The notes: generated by a model not told the origin, from the letters alone. Positions 49,386 through 58,136 are shown, counted from the stretch's first letter. The stretch is DNA of 64,000 bases from CAVVWJ01 sp963757525 (GCA_963757525.1 CAVWRM010000001.1:3596001-3660000), one strand, 5' to 3'. A program made the numbers and translations.

Positions 49386-50828
49386 TTACACGGCGTTGAG
49401 CACGAGCAGCCGGAGCTCGGTCATGTCCTCGATGGCGTACCGCACGCCTTCGCGGCCCCGGCCCGACGCCTTGACGCCGCCGTACGGTGCGTGATCGACG
49501 CGGTAGCCGGGCACGTCATTGACCACGACGCCAGCCACGTCGAGTCGCTCGAAGGCATGGAGAATGCGGCGCATGTCGTTGGTGAAGAGACCGGTCTGGA
49601 GCCCATAGGGCGAGTCGTTCACCACGGCGATCGCTTCGTCGAAGTCGCCATAGACCCGCACCGTGGTAACCGGGGCGAAGATCTCTTCGCAATTGACCCG
49701 CATGTCGGACGCCGTATCGAGCAGGACGGCGGGCTCGATGACGGCCCCCTCGCGTCGTCCACCCACCGCGATCCTTGCGCCGGCCGCGACCGCTTCCGCA
49801 ATCCACTGCGAGGCCCGCTCGGCGCTCGCCCGGTCGATCATCGGCCCCACGTCGGTGTCCTCGGCCATCGGATTACCGGTGCGGAGCGCGCCGACCGCGG
49901 CCACGAAGCGCTCGACGAACCGGCGGTACAGCGATTCGTGTACGAGGATCCGCTGGGTGGAGATGCACGACTGCCCGGCGTAGAGATAGCCGCCGGCCAC
50001 GCAGCGCCGGACGGCGTGGTCGAGGTCGGCGTCCGGCTCGATCACCACCGCCGCGTTGCCGCCGAGCTCGAGCGTCACCCGCTTGGTGAACGCGCGGCGG
50101 CGGATCTCCCAGCCTGCCCGGGCCGAGCCCGTGAAGGTGATCATCCTCACTCTGGGATCGTCGATCAGGGGGGCCGCATGGTCGTTGGTGCAGAGCAGAA
50201 TCGAGAGGGCACCGGACGGATAGCCGCTTTCCCGGACGATGTCCGCGAGCAGCAAAGTCGACAGCGGGTCCTGTGGCGGTGGTTTGAGCACCATGGTGGC
50301 GCCACAGGCCATCGCGGGGGCCAGCTTGTGGGCGGCCAGCAGCACCGGAAAGTTGAATGGGATGATCGCCGAGATGGGCGACAGCGGAAAGCGGCGGGTG
50401 AGACCCCACCGCCCCTCACCATGCGGCTGCAGGTCCATCGGGATCACCTCACCGCCCTGCCGGGTGGCCTCCTGCGCTCCGTGGCGGAAGACGAAGATCG
50501 CGCGATCGATCTCCGTGCGCGCGAGGGCAAGCGGCTTCCCCGCTTCGGCGGCCAGGAGTCGGGCCATCTCCTCGCGGCGGTCGGTGATGCCGGCGGCGAC
50601 CCGGTCGATCGCCGCGGCGCGTGCGTGCGACGGCAGCGCGGCCGCGACGGGGGCAGCGGCTACGGCGGCATCGAGCGCGGCGGCGACATCATTGGGGCCG
50701 GCCAGGCTGGCGCGCCCGACAGGGTCGCCGGAGTATGGGCTCCGGATCTCGACCGAATCGGCACCGTGGCGGGATTCGCCGGCGAGGAGAAACGGATATG
50801 TGCGGAGGGATTGTTCGGTGACAGTCAT
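49386..50828 (-). CDS. Aldehyde dehydrogenase family protein
   Basis: This 480-residue enzyme has all key ALDH residues: Asn in IPFNFP (about 159), Lys in VLKPPP (about 182), catalytic base Glu254 in LELGGN, and nucleophile Cys288 in GQSCIS. The NAD(P) site reads TFTGSARAGW. The short length and PYGGVKASGRG ending fit the succinate-semialdehyde or lactaldehyde dehydrogenase-like branch; the aldehyde is unknown. ATG 50828 was chosen since the fold begins soon after. It diverges from the RCC1 gene. Confidence 0.9.
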   Translation of the reverse strand: MTVTEQSLRTYPFLLAGESRHGADSVEIRSPYSGDPVGRASLAGPNDVAAALDAAVAAAPVAAALPSHARAAAIDRVAAGITDRREEMARLLAAEAGKPLALARTEIDRAIFVFRHGAQEATRQGGEVIPMDLQPHGEGRWGLTRRFPLSPISAIIPFNFPVLLAAHKLAPAMACGATMVLKPPPQDPLSTLLLADIVRESGYPSGALSILLCTNDHAAPLIDDPRVRMITFTGSARAGWEIRRRAFTKRVTLELGGNAAVVIEPDADLDHAVRRCVAGGYLYAGQSCISTQRILVHESLYRRFVERFVAAVGALRTGNPMAEDTDVGPMIDRASAERASQWIAEAVAAGARIAVGGRREGAVIEPAVLLDTASDMRVNCEEIFAPVTTVRVYGDFDEAIAVVNDSPYGLQTGLFTNDMRRILHAFERLDVAGVVVNDVPGYRVDHAPYGGVKASGRGREGVRYAIEDMTELRLLVLNAV

Positions 50829-50945
50829 GGCCCGGAAAACATGCCTCGGGACGGGCGCGGGCGGAAGGCACGATACGCGTTTGCGATACACATGAGTCGG
50901 CGCGCTCGTTCGGGAGTCGGCCGTCCCCTCGGGAGAGACCTCCCC

Positions 50946-52397
50946 ATGACCCGGAACACGGTCACGACAGTATCGGTGGCGGCTCTGCTGCTCGCTGCCG
51001 CCTGCAGCGATGGGCAGGCAGGCAGTGGCAGGGTACCCTCCGAGATCCGGCTGCTCACACCCTTTACCCAATCCGGAACCCCCGGCTGGCCCTTGCGCGA
51101 TTCCGTCGTCGTGGAGGTGCTTGACGCGGAGGGCGACGCGGTGCCGGGGGTACCCGTGACGTGGACGGCCGCAAACGGGGCGGACGTCATCGGACGCCCC
51201 GCCGATACCACGAACCTGTCCGGGCGGGCCGCCGCTGAGTGGACCCTCGGCCGCACCGAGGGGCAGCAAACGCTCTCCGTCAGGGCCGGCGCCCTGGCCC
51301 CCGTCACGGTCTCGGCCACCGCGACGATCTTCCATGCTTCCATCGTCAGCACCGGGAACGCGTTCGCATGCGCACTGGCCGCTGGGGAGACGTTCTGCTG
51401 GGGTACGAACTTCGCCGGCCAGCTCGGCTCCGGCGCTCTGGGAGACTCGGCACGGGCGCCGGTACCGGTCGCCGGCTCGGCCACGTTCGCGTCGCTGAGC
51501 GTTGGCGGCGCACACGTGTGCGGGCTCACGGCGGACGGCATCGCATACTGCTGGGGATCCAACGCGAGCGGTGAGACTGGAACGGGAGCGGTCAGTCAGT
51601 CCGTTCCTGTTCCGACGCCGGTACAGACGACACTGCGCTTCACCCAGATCTCGGCCGAAGGTGTAGGACCCTTCGCCAACTCGACCTGCGGGCTTTCGAA
51701 CGCGGGCGAGGTCTGGTGCTGGGGCGACAACAGTTTCGCCAAGCTCGGCGACGGCACGACCACAAGCTCGGCTGTGCCGGTTCGGGTTCAGAGCAACTTG
51801 ACGTTCTCTGCCGTTCATACCGGCTTCTTCCACTCCTGCGCGATGTCGACGGCCGGGGAGCTATGGTGCTGGGGCGAGCAGGAGACCGACACCGGGGCCT
51901 TCGGCGAGCGCCCCGCCGGGCTGTACGCCACGCCGATACCCGTTCAGGAGAGTTTCCGCTTCGTGGAGATCTCGGCCGGGAGGAATTACACGTGCGGGCT
52001 CACCGGAGACCACGCGGCCTTCTGCTGGGGTGCCGATTGGTTCGGTAGCCTCGGGAATGGCGCCTCCGAGACGCTCATCCCGCTACCCGTGATCGGCGGA
52101 CATTCCTTCGCAACGATCAGGGCGCCGAGCTTCGAGGAGAATCACGCTCTCACGACGGACGGGGAGCTGTATCGGTGGGGATCGCCCGGAGGCGACGTGG
52201 TGCAAAGCTCACCCGTCGCCGTCACCGACCTTCGCTTCCTCCAGGTGGACAGCGGTGAAGATCCGTTCGGAGGCGGAAATGCCGCGTGCGGGATCGCCGA
52301 GGGTCAGACGGTCTACTGTGCACGCGACGACGGCCTGGTCCGTGGGGTGCGCCTCCGGAGAGCCCATGAACTGTCAGCCTGGGTCTGGTCGCAGTAG
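50946..52397 (+). CDS. Lipoprotein with Ig-like domain and RCC1-type repeats
   Basis: This 483-residue lipoprotein has signal and LLAAAC lipobox (Cys about 20), an Ig-like (Big-1-type) domain (about 30-130: VVVEVLDAEGDAVPGVPVTW, GRAAAEWTLGRTEG), then an RCC1-type propeller (about 140-470) with repeated units AFACALAAGETFCWGTNFAG, HVCGLTADGIAYCWGSNASG, STCGLSNAGEVWCWGDNSFA and SCAMSTAGELWCWG. Each blade ends in CWG. RCC1 propellers bind proteins or DNA. Function is unknown; the protein is probably on the cell surface. A further open stretch in another frame follows the stop. Confidence 0.83.
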   Translation: MTRNTVTTVSVAALLLAAACSDGQAGSGRVPSEIRLLTPFTQSGTPGWPLRDSVVVEVLDAEGDAVPGVPVTWTAANGADVIGRPADTTNLSGRAAAEWTLGRTEGQQTLSVRAGALAPVTVSATATIFHASIVSTGNAFACALAAGETFCWGTNFAGQLGSGALGDSARAPVPVAGSATFASLSVGGAHVCGLTADGIAYCWGSNASGETGTGAVSQSVPVPTPVQTTLRFTQISAEGVGPFANSTCGLSNAGEVWCWGDNSFAKLGDGTTTSSAVPVRVQSNLTFSAVHTGFFHSCAMSTAGELWCWGEQETDTGAFGERPAGLYATPIPVQESFRFVEISAGRNYTCGLTGDHAAFCWGADWFGSLGNGASETLIPLPVIGGHSFATIRAPSFEENHALTTDGELYRWGSPGGDVVQSSPVAVTDLRFLQVDSGEDPFGGGNAACGIAEGQTVYCARDDGLVRGVRLRRAHELSAWVWSQ

Positions 52398-52588
52398 ACG
52401 CCCCCTATGCGCGGACGGACGGGGTCGACATCGTCGACCTCATCCCTCCAGGCAGTTACATAGTCACGTGGGGAGAGGTCACCGTGGGAGGCACGACGTA
52501 TCTTCCCGACCCCGCGACCGCACCCGCGACGATGGATCCCAGGCTCGAGCCATACGAATTCGTGGTCGTGTACTCCGCCGGGCCCTGA
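52370..52588 (+). pseudogene. Out-of-frame protein tail after the RCC1 gene
   Basis: In the frame shifted relative to the RCC1 gene, 72 codons without a start codon encode VSLGLVAVDAPYARTDGVDI, VDLIPPGSYIVTWGEVTVGG and TTYLPDPATAPATMDPRLEP, ending EFVVVYSAGP. This has the composition and third-base GC of a real beta-rich protein end, with no ATG, GTG or TTG near its 5' side. It may be the C-terminus of another gene lost to deletion, or the true end of the RCC1 gene after a frameshift. No family is recognised. Confidence 0.4.
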
Positions 52589-52603
52589 GCGTGGGCGTCC
52601 TGT

Positions 52604-52927
52604 TCAGTGCTCGGGTCCGACCCGGCGGGACTCCTGGACCTGTGCCAGTACCCGCTCCGTGAAGTCCAGGCGCTCCTGCACCTCGGCCAGCTCCTCCCGC
52701 AGCTTGCCCACTTCGAGCTCGAGCGCTTCGATCGGTGGCTGGAGCTCGCCCGAAGGCGCCGTCGTCTGCCGCAGGCGCTGGGCCCAGACTCCGAAGGCCA
52801 CCGCCAGCGCCGCGTGGATCGCCGCGTGCCACGGCTCGCCGGGTTGCACGGCGAATCCGACCGCCACCAGGTTCAGGGCGCTGAGGCCCACGGCGATCGG
52901 GTACCAGATCTTCGGCTTGAAGGTCAT
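52604..52927 (-). CDS. Membrane protein with coiled-coil tail
   Basis: This 107-residue protein has two predicted membrane helices (about 8-28 and 33-51) and a C-terminal coiled coil (about 65-100) with LEVGKLREELAEVQERLDFT. No family is recognised; the architecture recurs as small hypothetical proteins in this kind of genome. It converges with the RCC1 gene. The roughly 190 bases upstream (52928-53116) hold no gene that I can see. Confidence 0.62.
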   Translation of the reverse strand: MTFKPKIWYPIAVGLSALNLVAVGFAVQPGEPWHAAIHAALAVAFGVWAQRLRQTTAPSGELQPPIEALELEVGKLREELAEVQERLDFTERVLAQVQESRRVGPEH

Positions 52928-53116
52928 ATCGCGTCCAATCGGCCCACTGGTGGATCGTTGACGGCGACCGCACAGTCCCTCCGAAGCTACAGCTTTACGA
53001 AGCTACCCGCGGTTGGTGCCACCGAACTCGCAGCGAGTCGTAGCCTCTCAGCGTCACGGGAACGCCGAGAAACAGAACTGACGTCCGGAGAAGGGGTCAC
53101 CGAATGGTGAAACGGG

Positions 53117-54409
53117 TCACTCCACGAAGTTGGCACATCCCGACTCGTCCGCAATCACCGCCAGCCCGCCGGAGAGGCCGAAGGCAATGCGACGCGGCAT
53201 CGCGCCGCAGCTCGTGATCGTCTGCGAGACCGTGCGGGTAGCCACATCGATGATCTGGATCTCTCCCGGCCCATCGGCGGTGGTGACGCCGGCGTACACG
53301 GCGGTGCCATCGGGTGACAAGGCCAGCGCGAACGGCCCACCGATGGTCGAGGTCGCGCCCGAGGGGATCGAGGTGACCAGCGTGTCTCCCACCACATCGT
53401 AGACGTCGACCTCTCCGTTGCCGCCCTCGTTCGCCACGAAGAGCTCGGTGCCGTCGGGCGATATGACGATGCCCTGCGGCTGTCCGCCCACGAAGAAGGT
53501 GCGGGCAACGGACCCCGTGGCCACGTCCACCTCGGAAACCGTGCCGGTCGTGAAGGAGCTCGCGTAAAGCAGCGTACCGCCCGCGTCGAGAGCGAGATGA
53601 TTCACGCGGCTCAGCTCGACGTCGAGATCGATGGATCCCGTTACCTGGGAGGAGGCGGCGTCGAACACGAGGATCCGCCCATCGTTGGTTCCCAGATACA
53701 CGGTGTGACTGTCCGGTGCCGTCACGGCGGAGAACGCGCGCACATGCAGCGGGACCCGGCTCAGGACCCGGTCGGAAGACAGCTCGATGACACTCGCGTC
53801 GCTGTTGTCGGGGCCGGTAGGTGTCACGAGCGCGGCACCTCCGGCGAGGAGCGCGATGGAGGTGGGGCTGCCGCCGAGGTCCCGGGTGGCAAAGCCGGTG
53901 ACCGGATACAGGTCGGAGGCCACCCGGCCACTGTTGGTTTGCGAGATGAATACCCGACCATCGCCGTCCACCGCGGCGCCGAATGGCCCATCGCCCTGGC
54001 CGTCGCCGGGCAAGCGCTTGAAGGTGACCGCCGCGGCCAGCGGGTGGCCTGCCCGGAGCCCGGCATAGACGACGACGGCCAGCAAGCCTTCGCTCGTAGC
54101 CCTGATCTCCGCTTCGCCGACTCCGACGTAGCTCACCAGGCCGTCGGGCGTGACGGAGGCGACCCCCGGGTCGGTGGAGACGAACTCGATGTCGGCGTCG
54201 GAGATGGGTGCGCCGGTTTCGTCCACGACATTCGCCGACAGCCGGCGCGACATCCCCACTCCAAGGACGAGACGGGATGGCGTGACGACAAGGGAATGTG
54301 CGGGGTTGGACGACATCGGCTCGTCGGAGCCGCAGGCCGTGGCCAGCGCCCAAAGGAGCGCGACCAGGGGTCCCTGAAATCGACGAGGTACGCGGATGCT
54401 CGTTTCCAT
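53117..54409 (-). CDS. Lipoprotein with Ig-like domain and YVTN beta-propeller
   Basis: This 430-residue lipoprotein has signal and ATAC lipobox (METSIRVPRRF then ALATAC), a bacterial Ig-like domain (about 35-115: SLVVTPSRLVLGVGMSRRLS, IEFVSTDPGVASVTPDGLVS), and a YVTN/NHL beta-propeller (about 120-430) with units GPFGAAVDGDGRVFISQTNS, HTVYLGTNDGRILVFDAASS, VISPDGTELFVANEGGNGEV and ALSPDGTAVYAGVTTADGPG. The propeller is typical of surface proteins of unknown partner. ATG 54409 is the only start that preserves the lipobox. Confidence 0.84.
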   Translation of the reverse strand: METSIRVPRRFQGPLVALLWALATACGSDEPMSSNPAHSLVVTPSRLVLGVGMSRRLSANVVDETGAPISDADIEFVSTDPGVASVTPDGLVSYVGVGEAEIRATSEGLLAVVVYAGLRAGHPLAAAVTFKRLPGDGQGDGPFGAAVDGDGRVFISQTNSGRVASDLYPVTGFATRDLGGSPTSIALLAGGAALVTPTGPDNSDASVIELSSDRVLSRVPLHVRAFSAVTAPDSHTVYLGTNDGRILVFDAASSQVTGSIDLDVELSRVNHLALDAGGTLLYASSFTTGTVSEVDVATGSVARTFFVGGQPQGIVISPDGTELFVANEGGNGEVDVYDVVGDTLVTSIPSGATSTIGGPFALALSPDGTAVYAGVTTADGPGEIQIIDVATRTVSQTITSCGAMPRRIAFGLSGGLAVIADESGCANFVE

Positions 54410-54413
54410 CGCT

Positions 54414-55163
54414 CTAGAGACGCCGGGCTCTCCCATCGGGTGCACAGGCAACGACGACTCCGAACACCGTGAGCGCCACGGCCAGCGCCGCCATGCCGCC
54501 GACCGCGGCGTACCCCAGGTTCCCGGCAAGGCCATGGCGAACCCCACGGAGCCCGTTGAGCACCGCCCCGAGTGTCCCAGCGGCGAGCAGGACCAGCACG
54601 ATTCGCTGGGCTCGCATCCGCTGTGCCGGGGTGTAGACCCGGAGCTCCGGCGGCTGGTCACTCACCCAGTCGGTCACCCACGCCACGACCATCGCGAGCC
54701 CCACGACCGTGCTGAAGTGCTGGAGGATTCGGAAGACCGCTACGTCTTCACCGGCCACCGGCACCGAGTGCGCGAGGATGGGCAGGTGACTCACGCCCCA
54801 GCCCTTGGCATGGGTGAAGCCGTCCCACACGATGTGGCTGAAGGCTCCGACGAGCACGCCCGCGGCGACCGCGAGCAGGCCGGTGGCCGGCGCGTTCCAG
54901 CGTGCCCCGATGCCGGCTGGGAGCAGCGTGCGCAGCGCGGGACGCACCAGCTTACGAAACTCCAGCCATGCGGCGACGCCGAGAGGGAGACAGAACAGGA
55001 ACAAGCCGGGCGGCGAATGCCCAAACCGACCTCGCGGCGCCAGTCGCAGCAGGTACTCGAAATCGGGGGCCATCGTGCCGAGCACCAGCGCATCGAGAGG
55101 CAGTCTGGAGAGTAGACGATGTAAGGGCCAGGCGGCAGCGGCGTGAGCCGGAGTCAGCGGCAG
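54414..55163 (-). CDS. DUF4184 membrane protein with apparent CTG start
   Basis: This 249-residue protein has about seven predicted membrane helices and the DUF4184 signature: LTPAHAAAAWPLHRL, LPLDALVLGTMAPDFEYLLR and HIVWDGFTHAKGW. The family is uncharacterised but always begins with a (M)P-x-T-P/L-x-HA-A-A-WPL-like segment. Here the matching first codon is CTG at 55163, seven bases after a GAGG ribosome-binding site; the first ATG in frame (55085) would cut off the conserved N-terminus. A CTG start is therefore inferred. Confidence 0.7.
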   Translation of the reverse strand: MPLTPAHAAAAWPLHRLLSRLPLDALVLGTMAPDFEYLLRLAPRGRFGHSPPGLFLFCLPLGVAAWLEFRKLVRPALRTLLPAGIGARWNAPATGLLAVAAGVLVGAFSHIVWDGFTHAKGWGVSHLPILAHSVPVAGEDVAVFRILQHFSTVVGLAMVVAWVTDWVSDQPPELRVYTPAQRMRAQRIVLVLLAAGTLGAVLNGLRGVRHGLAGNLGYAAVGGMAALAVALTVFGVVVACAPDGRARRL

Positions 55164-55178
55164 AAGTAATCCTCGGAT

Positions 55179-55460
55179 TCAGGCCGGACGCCGGGCGATG
55201 GCCAGCAGATGCGCGCTCGCGCCCACCATCGCCGGCTCCACTTCGAGCCTCCGGGCCACGTCGAGTAACGACGCGCGCCTCCCCGGGTCCGCCATCCGCT
55301 CCGATACGTCGGGCAGTATCCAGCCCGGCCCCTCGACCCCGTAGATGCCGGTCACGTCCAGACCCGCCCCGCTGACCTCGTTGCCCAGCTCGTCGGGCCG
55401 GTGAAAGTATGCCGTGGTGAAGTAGTCGAGCCGATCCAGGGGCCGCGGAGCCTTGGTCAT
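55179..55460 (-). pseudogene. Methyltransferase with N-terminal domain deleted
   Basis: The 93 codons begin MTKAPRPLDRLDYFTTAYFH and continue with HRPDELGNEVSGAGLDVTGI and GPGWILPDVSERMADPGRR, which match the C-terminal third of SAM-dependent methyltransferases (YFTTAYFHRPxELxxEVxxAGL...GPGWxLPD). The SAM-binding Rossmann half, some 160-170 residues, is absent. The start ATG overlaps the stop of the YjbR gene (ATGA) and the frame is open, so an in-frame loss of the middle is likely. Confidence 0.7.
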
Positions 55461-55882
55461 CTCCGTCCCGCCCGGGTCTGCTTGCGCTTCGTGGTCCGCC
55501 GGGTCGCCGCCGGTGTATCCGGGTCGATCTCCTTTGGAGCCTGACTCCGCCACGCCTCCGTAATCAGTGAGCGGAGCTCGCCGGCCGTCACGGCCGGAAG
55601 CCGGACCAGAACGGCCGGAAATCCGTTGTAGTGCGGCTCGGTGAAGAACTTCTCCGGGTCCTGCGCGAGCAGAAAGTCCTTGTCGAAGAGGTTGGCAACC
55701 CTGAGAGCGACGACCTGAGGCTGCGGCACACGTGGCTTCCTCGGGGCGACTCGCTCCAGCCACACCCAGACGAATCCCTTGAGCTTGCCCCTGTTGCGCA
55801 CGGAGAAGGCGAAACGGCCCGGTGTCTCTTCCGTCTCGGGCAGCGAGAGCGCGATGCGGCGGACGTCCGCCTGAGTTGCCAT
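55457..55882 (-). CDS. YjbR / MmcQ-like protein
   Basis: This 141-residue protein has the YjbR fold: VRRIALSLPETEETPGRFAF, GFVWVWLERVAPRKPRV, ALRVANLFDKDFLLAQDPEK and PEKFFTEPHYNGFPAVLVRL then AGELRSLITEAWR. The conserved YNGFPxVLV(R) unit is present. The protein is small, cytoplasmic and possibly DNA-binding; function is unsettled. The C-terminal 25 residues are basic. It overlaps the following methyltransferase remnant. Confidence 0.85.
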   Translation of the reverse strand: MATQADVRRIALSLPETEETPGRFAFSVRNRGKLKGFVWVWLERVAPRKPRVPQPQVVALRVANLFDKDFLLAQDPEKFFTEPHYNGFPAVLVRLPAVTAGELRSLITEAWRSQAPKEIDPDTPAATRRTTKRKQTRAGRR

Positions 55883-55893
55883 GTGTTCCTCGA

Positions 55894-56079
55894 TTACGGC
55901 GATGGGCGGTGTCGCCTCACCTGCTGTCTACCGATTGCGCATGTCTCGCTCACGAGCGCTCGCAGCGCCCGGTCGATTTGGTCGGCGCGCTCCAGCCGGA
56001 AGTGATGGACCTGAGCCAGGTGGCCGTAGTCCTGGTTGAGCTCGTAGAGCGTGGCGAACGGTGCCACTCGTGGATCCAT
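55894..56079 (-). CDS. Small protein of unknown function (61 aa)
   Basis: This 61-residue protein starts at ATG 56079 with GGAGG four bases upstream. It encodes MDPRVAPFATLYELNQDYGH then LAQVHHFRLERADQIDRALR, with a basic tail. No family is recognised. The strong ribosome-binding site and codon use support it as a gene. It lies between the PAS-like and YjbR genes. Confidence 0.55.
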   Translation of the reverse strand: MDPRVAPFATLYELNQDYGHLAQVHHFRLERADQIDRALRALVSETCAIGRQQVRRHRPSP

Positions 56080-56117
56080 GCGCCCTCCTGGGCATGGTGC
56101 AGTCCTGCGGGTTCGAG

Positions 56118-56693
56118 CTACAAGCGTCCCAACATGGGGTGATCGAGCCCGCCGCTCATCGCCAGCCGCAGGCTGTCCTGACACTCCTCGCAAATTCCGT
56201 GGGTCAGCTGCGGGGGATACGGCTCATTGAACAGGGATAGCGCGACGACCGCGTCCTCCACCTCCAGCCATCCGTTCGGCGGTACCGACACCCGCTTGCA
56301 CCAGCCGCACATGGTGACGAACAGCTCGGACCGCGGTACGTGCGGGCTCAGGAGCGGGACGACATCGCGGTCTTCCTCCTTGACCGTCTGCACCCGATAG
56401 CACAGCGTCTCGTGCTCGCCGGCGGAGATGGTGAGCTCCAGCAGCCGACGCCGCTCCGGAGCGTCGCAGCGAAGCGACAAGCCGATCGGGACGCCGTGGG
56501 CCCGAACCCGGCGGTGCAGGATCCGGTAGATGTGCCGCGTCTCGAGGTCGGCGATGAAGTCCCAAATCGAACGACCGAGGATCACCGGCGGCAGCACCGG
56601 CTCGCCGCCGTTGGCCCGGGCGAACGAGAGCCACTCCTCGTTGACCGAGGAGATTTCGTCCCTGGCGTTCAGCTTGTACAGAAGCGCGGACAT
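56118..56693 (-). CDS. PAS-like protein with CxxC/HGxCxEC tail
   Basis: This 191-residue protein has an N-terminal PAS-like domain (about 1-125: LNARDEISSVNEEWLSFARA, ILGRSIWDFIADLETRHIYR, EERRRLLELTISAGEHETLC-like segments) and a C-terminal module FVTMCGWCKRVSVPPNGW then LTHGICEECQDSL, the putative zinc-binding tail also found at 18783-19160. The combination suggests a stand-alone sensor or adaptor with no output domain. It is cytoplasmic. No partner kinase is nearby. Confidence 0.7.
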   Translation of the reverse strand: MSALLYKLNARDEISSVNEEWLSFARANGGEPVLPPVILGRSIWDFIADLETRHIYRILHRRVRAHGVPIGLSLRCDAPERRRLLELTISAGEHETLCYRVQTVKEEDRDVVPLLSPHVPRSELFVTMCGWCKRVSVPPNGWLEVEDAVVALSLFNEPYPPQLTHGICEECQDSLRLAMSGGLDHPMLGRL

Positions 56694-56703
56694 TCAGCTC
56701 CGA

Positions 56704-57339
56704 TCATGCGGCCCGCTCGGACAGATAGGCATGCCAGAGGATCCGGGCCGCTACGCCGCGATACGGCCGCCACCGTTCGGCCAGCCTCTCCGCGTCGACC
56801 AGCGACAAGACTCCATCGAATCCGTGCAACCGGATCAAGGCCTTATGCAACGCGAGGTCACCAGGCGGCCAGATGTCGGGACGTCTCAGAGCCATCAGCA
56901 GATAGATGTTCGCGGTCCACGGTCCGATCCCCCGAACCCGGACCAGGAGATCGCGGGCCTCGTCGTCGGGAAACCGGGACAGACGCCGCAGCGGCAGCCG
57001 GCCGTCGAGCACCGACTCCGCAAGGCCGACGGCGTAACTTGCCTTCTGCCGGGTCAGGCCGAGCCTCTGGAGCCCGGGCATCCCGAGCATGGCGATCGTC
57101 AGGGGACCGACCTCGCCCAGAGCCGTCTCGAGACGGAGAAATAGGGCCCGCGCCGAAGCGAGCGACACCTGCTGCTCGAGAATGATGCGGAGCAGCGTGG
57201 CGAATCCTGGACGGCGGGCCCAGAGCGGAGGCGGCCCGTAACGCGCCACCAGCCTGGCCAGCCGCCTGTCGGCGCGAGCCAGCCTCCGGACCGCCGAGAG
57301 AAGGGATGCGCGCTGGAGCGTCGTCGGGGGCCGCACCAT
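56704..57339 (-). CDS. DNA-3-methyladenine glycosylase 2 / AlkA-type HhH-GPD protein
   Basis: This 211-residue protein has the HhH-GPD fold: FATLLRIILEQQVSLASARA, RLGLTRQKASYAVGLAESVL, VRGIGPWTANIYLLMALRRP (the helix-hairpin-helix) and DIWPPGDLALHKALIRLHG, where the Asp of the GD step is the catalytic acid. It removes alkylated purines. ATG 57339 is the usual start; the AlkA N-terminal domain is absent, as in many short versions. About 157 bases upstream (57340-57496) hold only a short open stretch I cannot identify. Confidence 0.87.
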   Translation of the reverse strand: MVRPPTTLQRASLLSAVRRLARADRRLARLVARYGPPPLWARRPGFATLLRIILEQQVSLASARALFLRLETALGEVGPLTIAMLGMPGLQRLGLTRQKASYAVGLAESVLDGRLPLRRLSRFPDDEARDLLVRVRGIGPWTANIYLLMALRRPDIWPPGDLALHKALIRLHGFDGVLSLVDAERLAERWRPYRGVAARILWHAYLSERAA

Positions 57340-57496
57340 GGGAGTATAGCCTCTCCGACATCTCGCCAACGGGGCTTCGCCGTCCACGCGGGTCCCTCGA
57401 AAGCTCCATCTCGAACCGCCCCCCGAGACTCTCCTGCCGGCTGTTCGCGCGATCGGCGTGCCGGCCGCATCGAGCAGGATCAGGTCGATCCCGTCA

Positions 57497-58012
57497 TCAT
57501 TCCGCGAGCCGGGTGAAGGCCGGCGGGTACAACGCCGCGCTCCCGTCGAGGTCGCCTGTCTCGGCATATGTCATCGGCGTGGAGCCGCTCGCCAGGACCC
57601 GCCCACCTACCGGCTCCGCCACCACGATCGTGTGGTCGCCGGCGGTGTGCCGGCTCACGACGCGGCAATCCAGCCAGGCTGCCGCGTCGGAGAGGACCGG
57701 AGCCCCACCGATGCCAGGCTCCCATCGTTGCCCCACGAGCTTGTCGACCGTCCGGCCGGACTGGGTGCCGAAATGCCGGGCCAGATCGAGCTGTCCCTGC
57801 CGGAGCACGTTGACCGTGAATGTCCCCGCGGCGTTCAGGATCGGAAATGAGGCATGGGTGGGATTGAGGCTGAGCGCGAGCAGCAGCGGGTCGAAGCTGA
57901 CCTGGGTGATCCACGCGGCGGTGAAGGCATTGCGCTGGCTGCCGTGGGCCACCCCGACAACGTACACCCCGTTGGTGAGGCTGCGGAACAACTCGAGTGG
58001 TGTGACGCTCAT
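57497..58012 (-). CDS. Flavin reductase-like protein
   Basis: This 171-residue protein matches the flavin reductase domain (FMN-binding split barrel): GVYVVGVAHGSQRNAFTAAW, ITQVSFDPLLLALSLNPTHA, SFPILNAAGTFTVNVLRQGQ and AAWLDCRVVSRHTAGDHTIV with VVAEPVGGRVLASG. These small enzymes reduce free flavin with NAD(P)H, often for a partner monooxygenase. No such monooxygenase is adjacent; the nearest flavoprotein is 34 kb away. ATG 58012 was chosen over an in-frame ATG at 58066. Confidence 0.87.
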   Translation of the reverse strand: MSVTPLELFRSLTNGVYVVGVAHGSQRNAFTAAWITQVSFDPLLLALSLNPTHASFPILNAAGTFTVNVLRQGQLDLARHFGTQSGRTVDKLVGQRWEPGIGGAPVLSDAAAWLDCRVVSRHTAGDHTIVVAEPVGGRVLASGSTPMTYAETGDLDGSAALYPPAFTRLAE

Positions 58013-58136
58013 CAATCCGCCATAGGTCGAACCGTCACATTCCATGATCATCGGACTCGCTGGCATCCCGACGCTTCAGCGAATTCTCACGTGTCGTCGA
58101 AGTCTGGTCGCTCGAACCGTGCCGGCAGGAGTGAGG

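Noticed and set aside
48273..50945. Long plus-strand extension upstream of the RCC1 lipoprotein
   Set aside because: The open frame continues far upstream antisense to the M55 and aldehyde dehydrogenase genes, but the lipoprotein signal starts at 50946 and the antisense genes have complete motifs.
49386..51833. Minus-strand N-terminal extension of the aldehyde dehydrogenase
   Set aside because: The ALDH fold begins at ATG 50828; the 335 codons before it are antisense to the RCC1 gene.
52928..53116. Possible gene or regulatory element in a lower-GC gap
   Set aside because: The gap shows no open frame with family pattern and no strong repeat; it may simply be an intergenic region.
57340..57496. 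Possible short gene between the glycosylase and flavin reductase
   Set aside because: An open stretch encoding a DDGIDLILLDAAGTP-like segment is too short and lacks a start; no family could be named.
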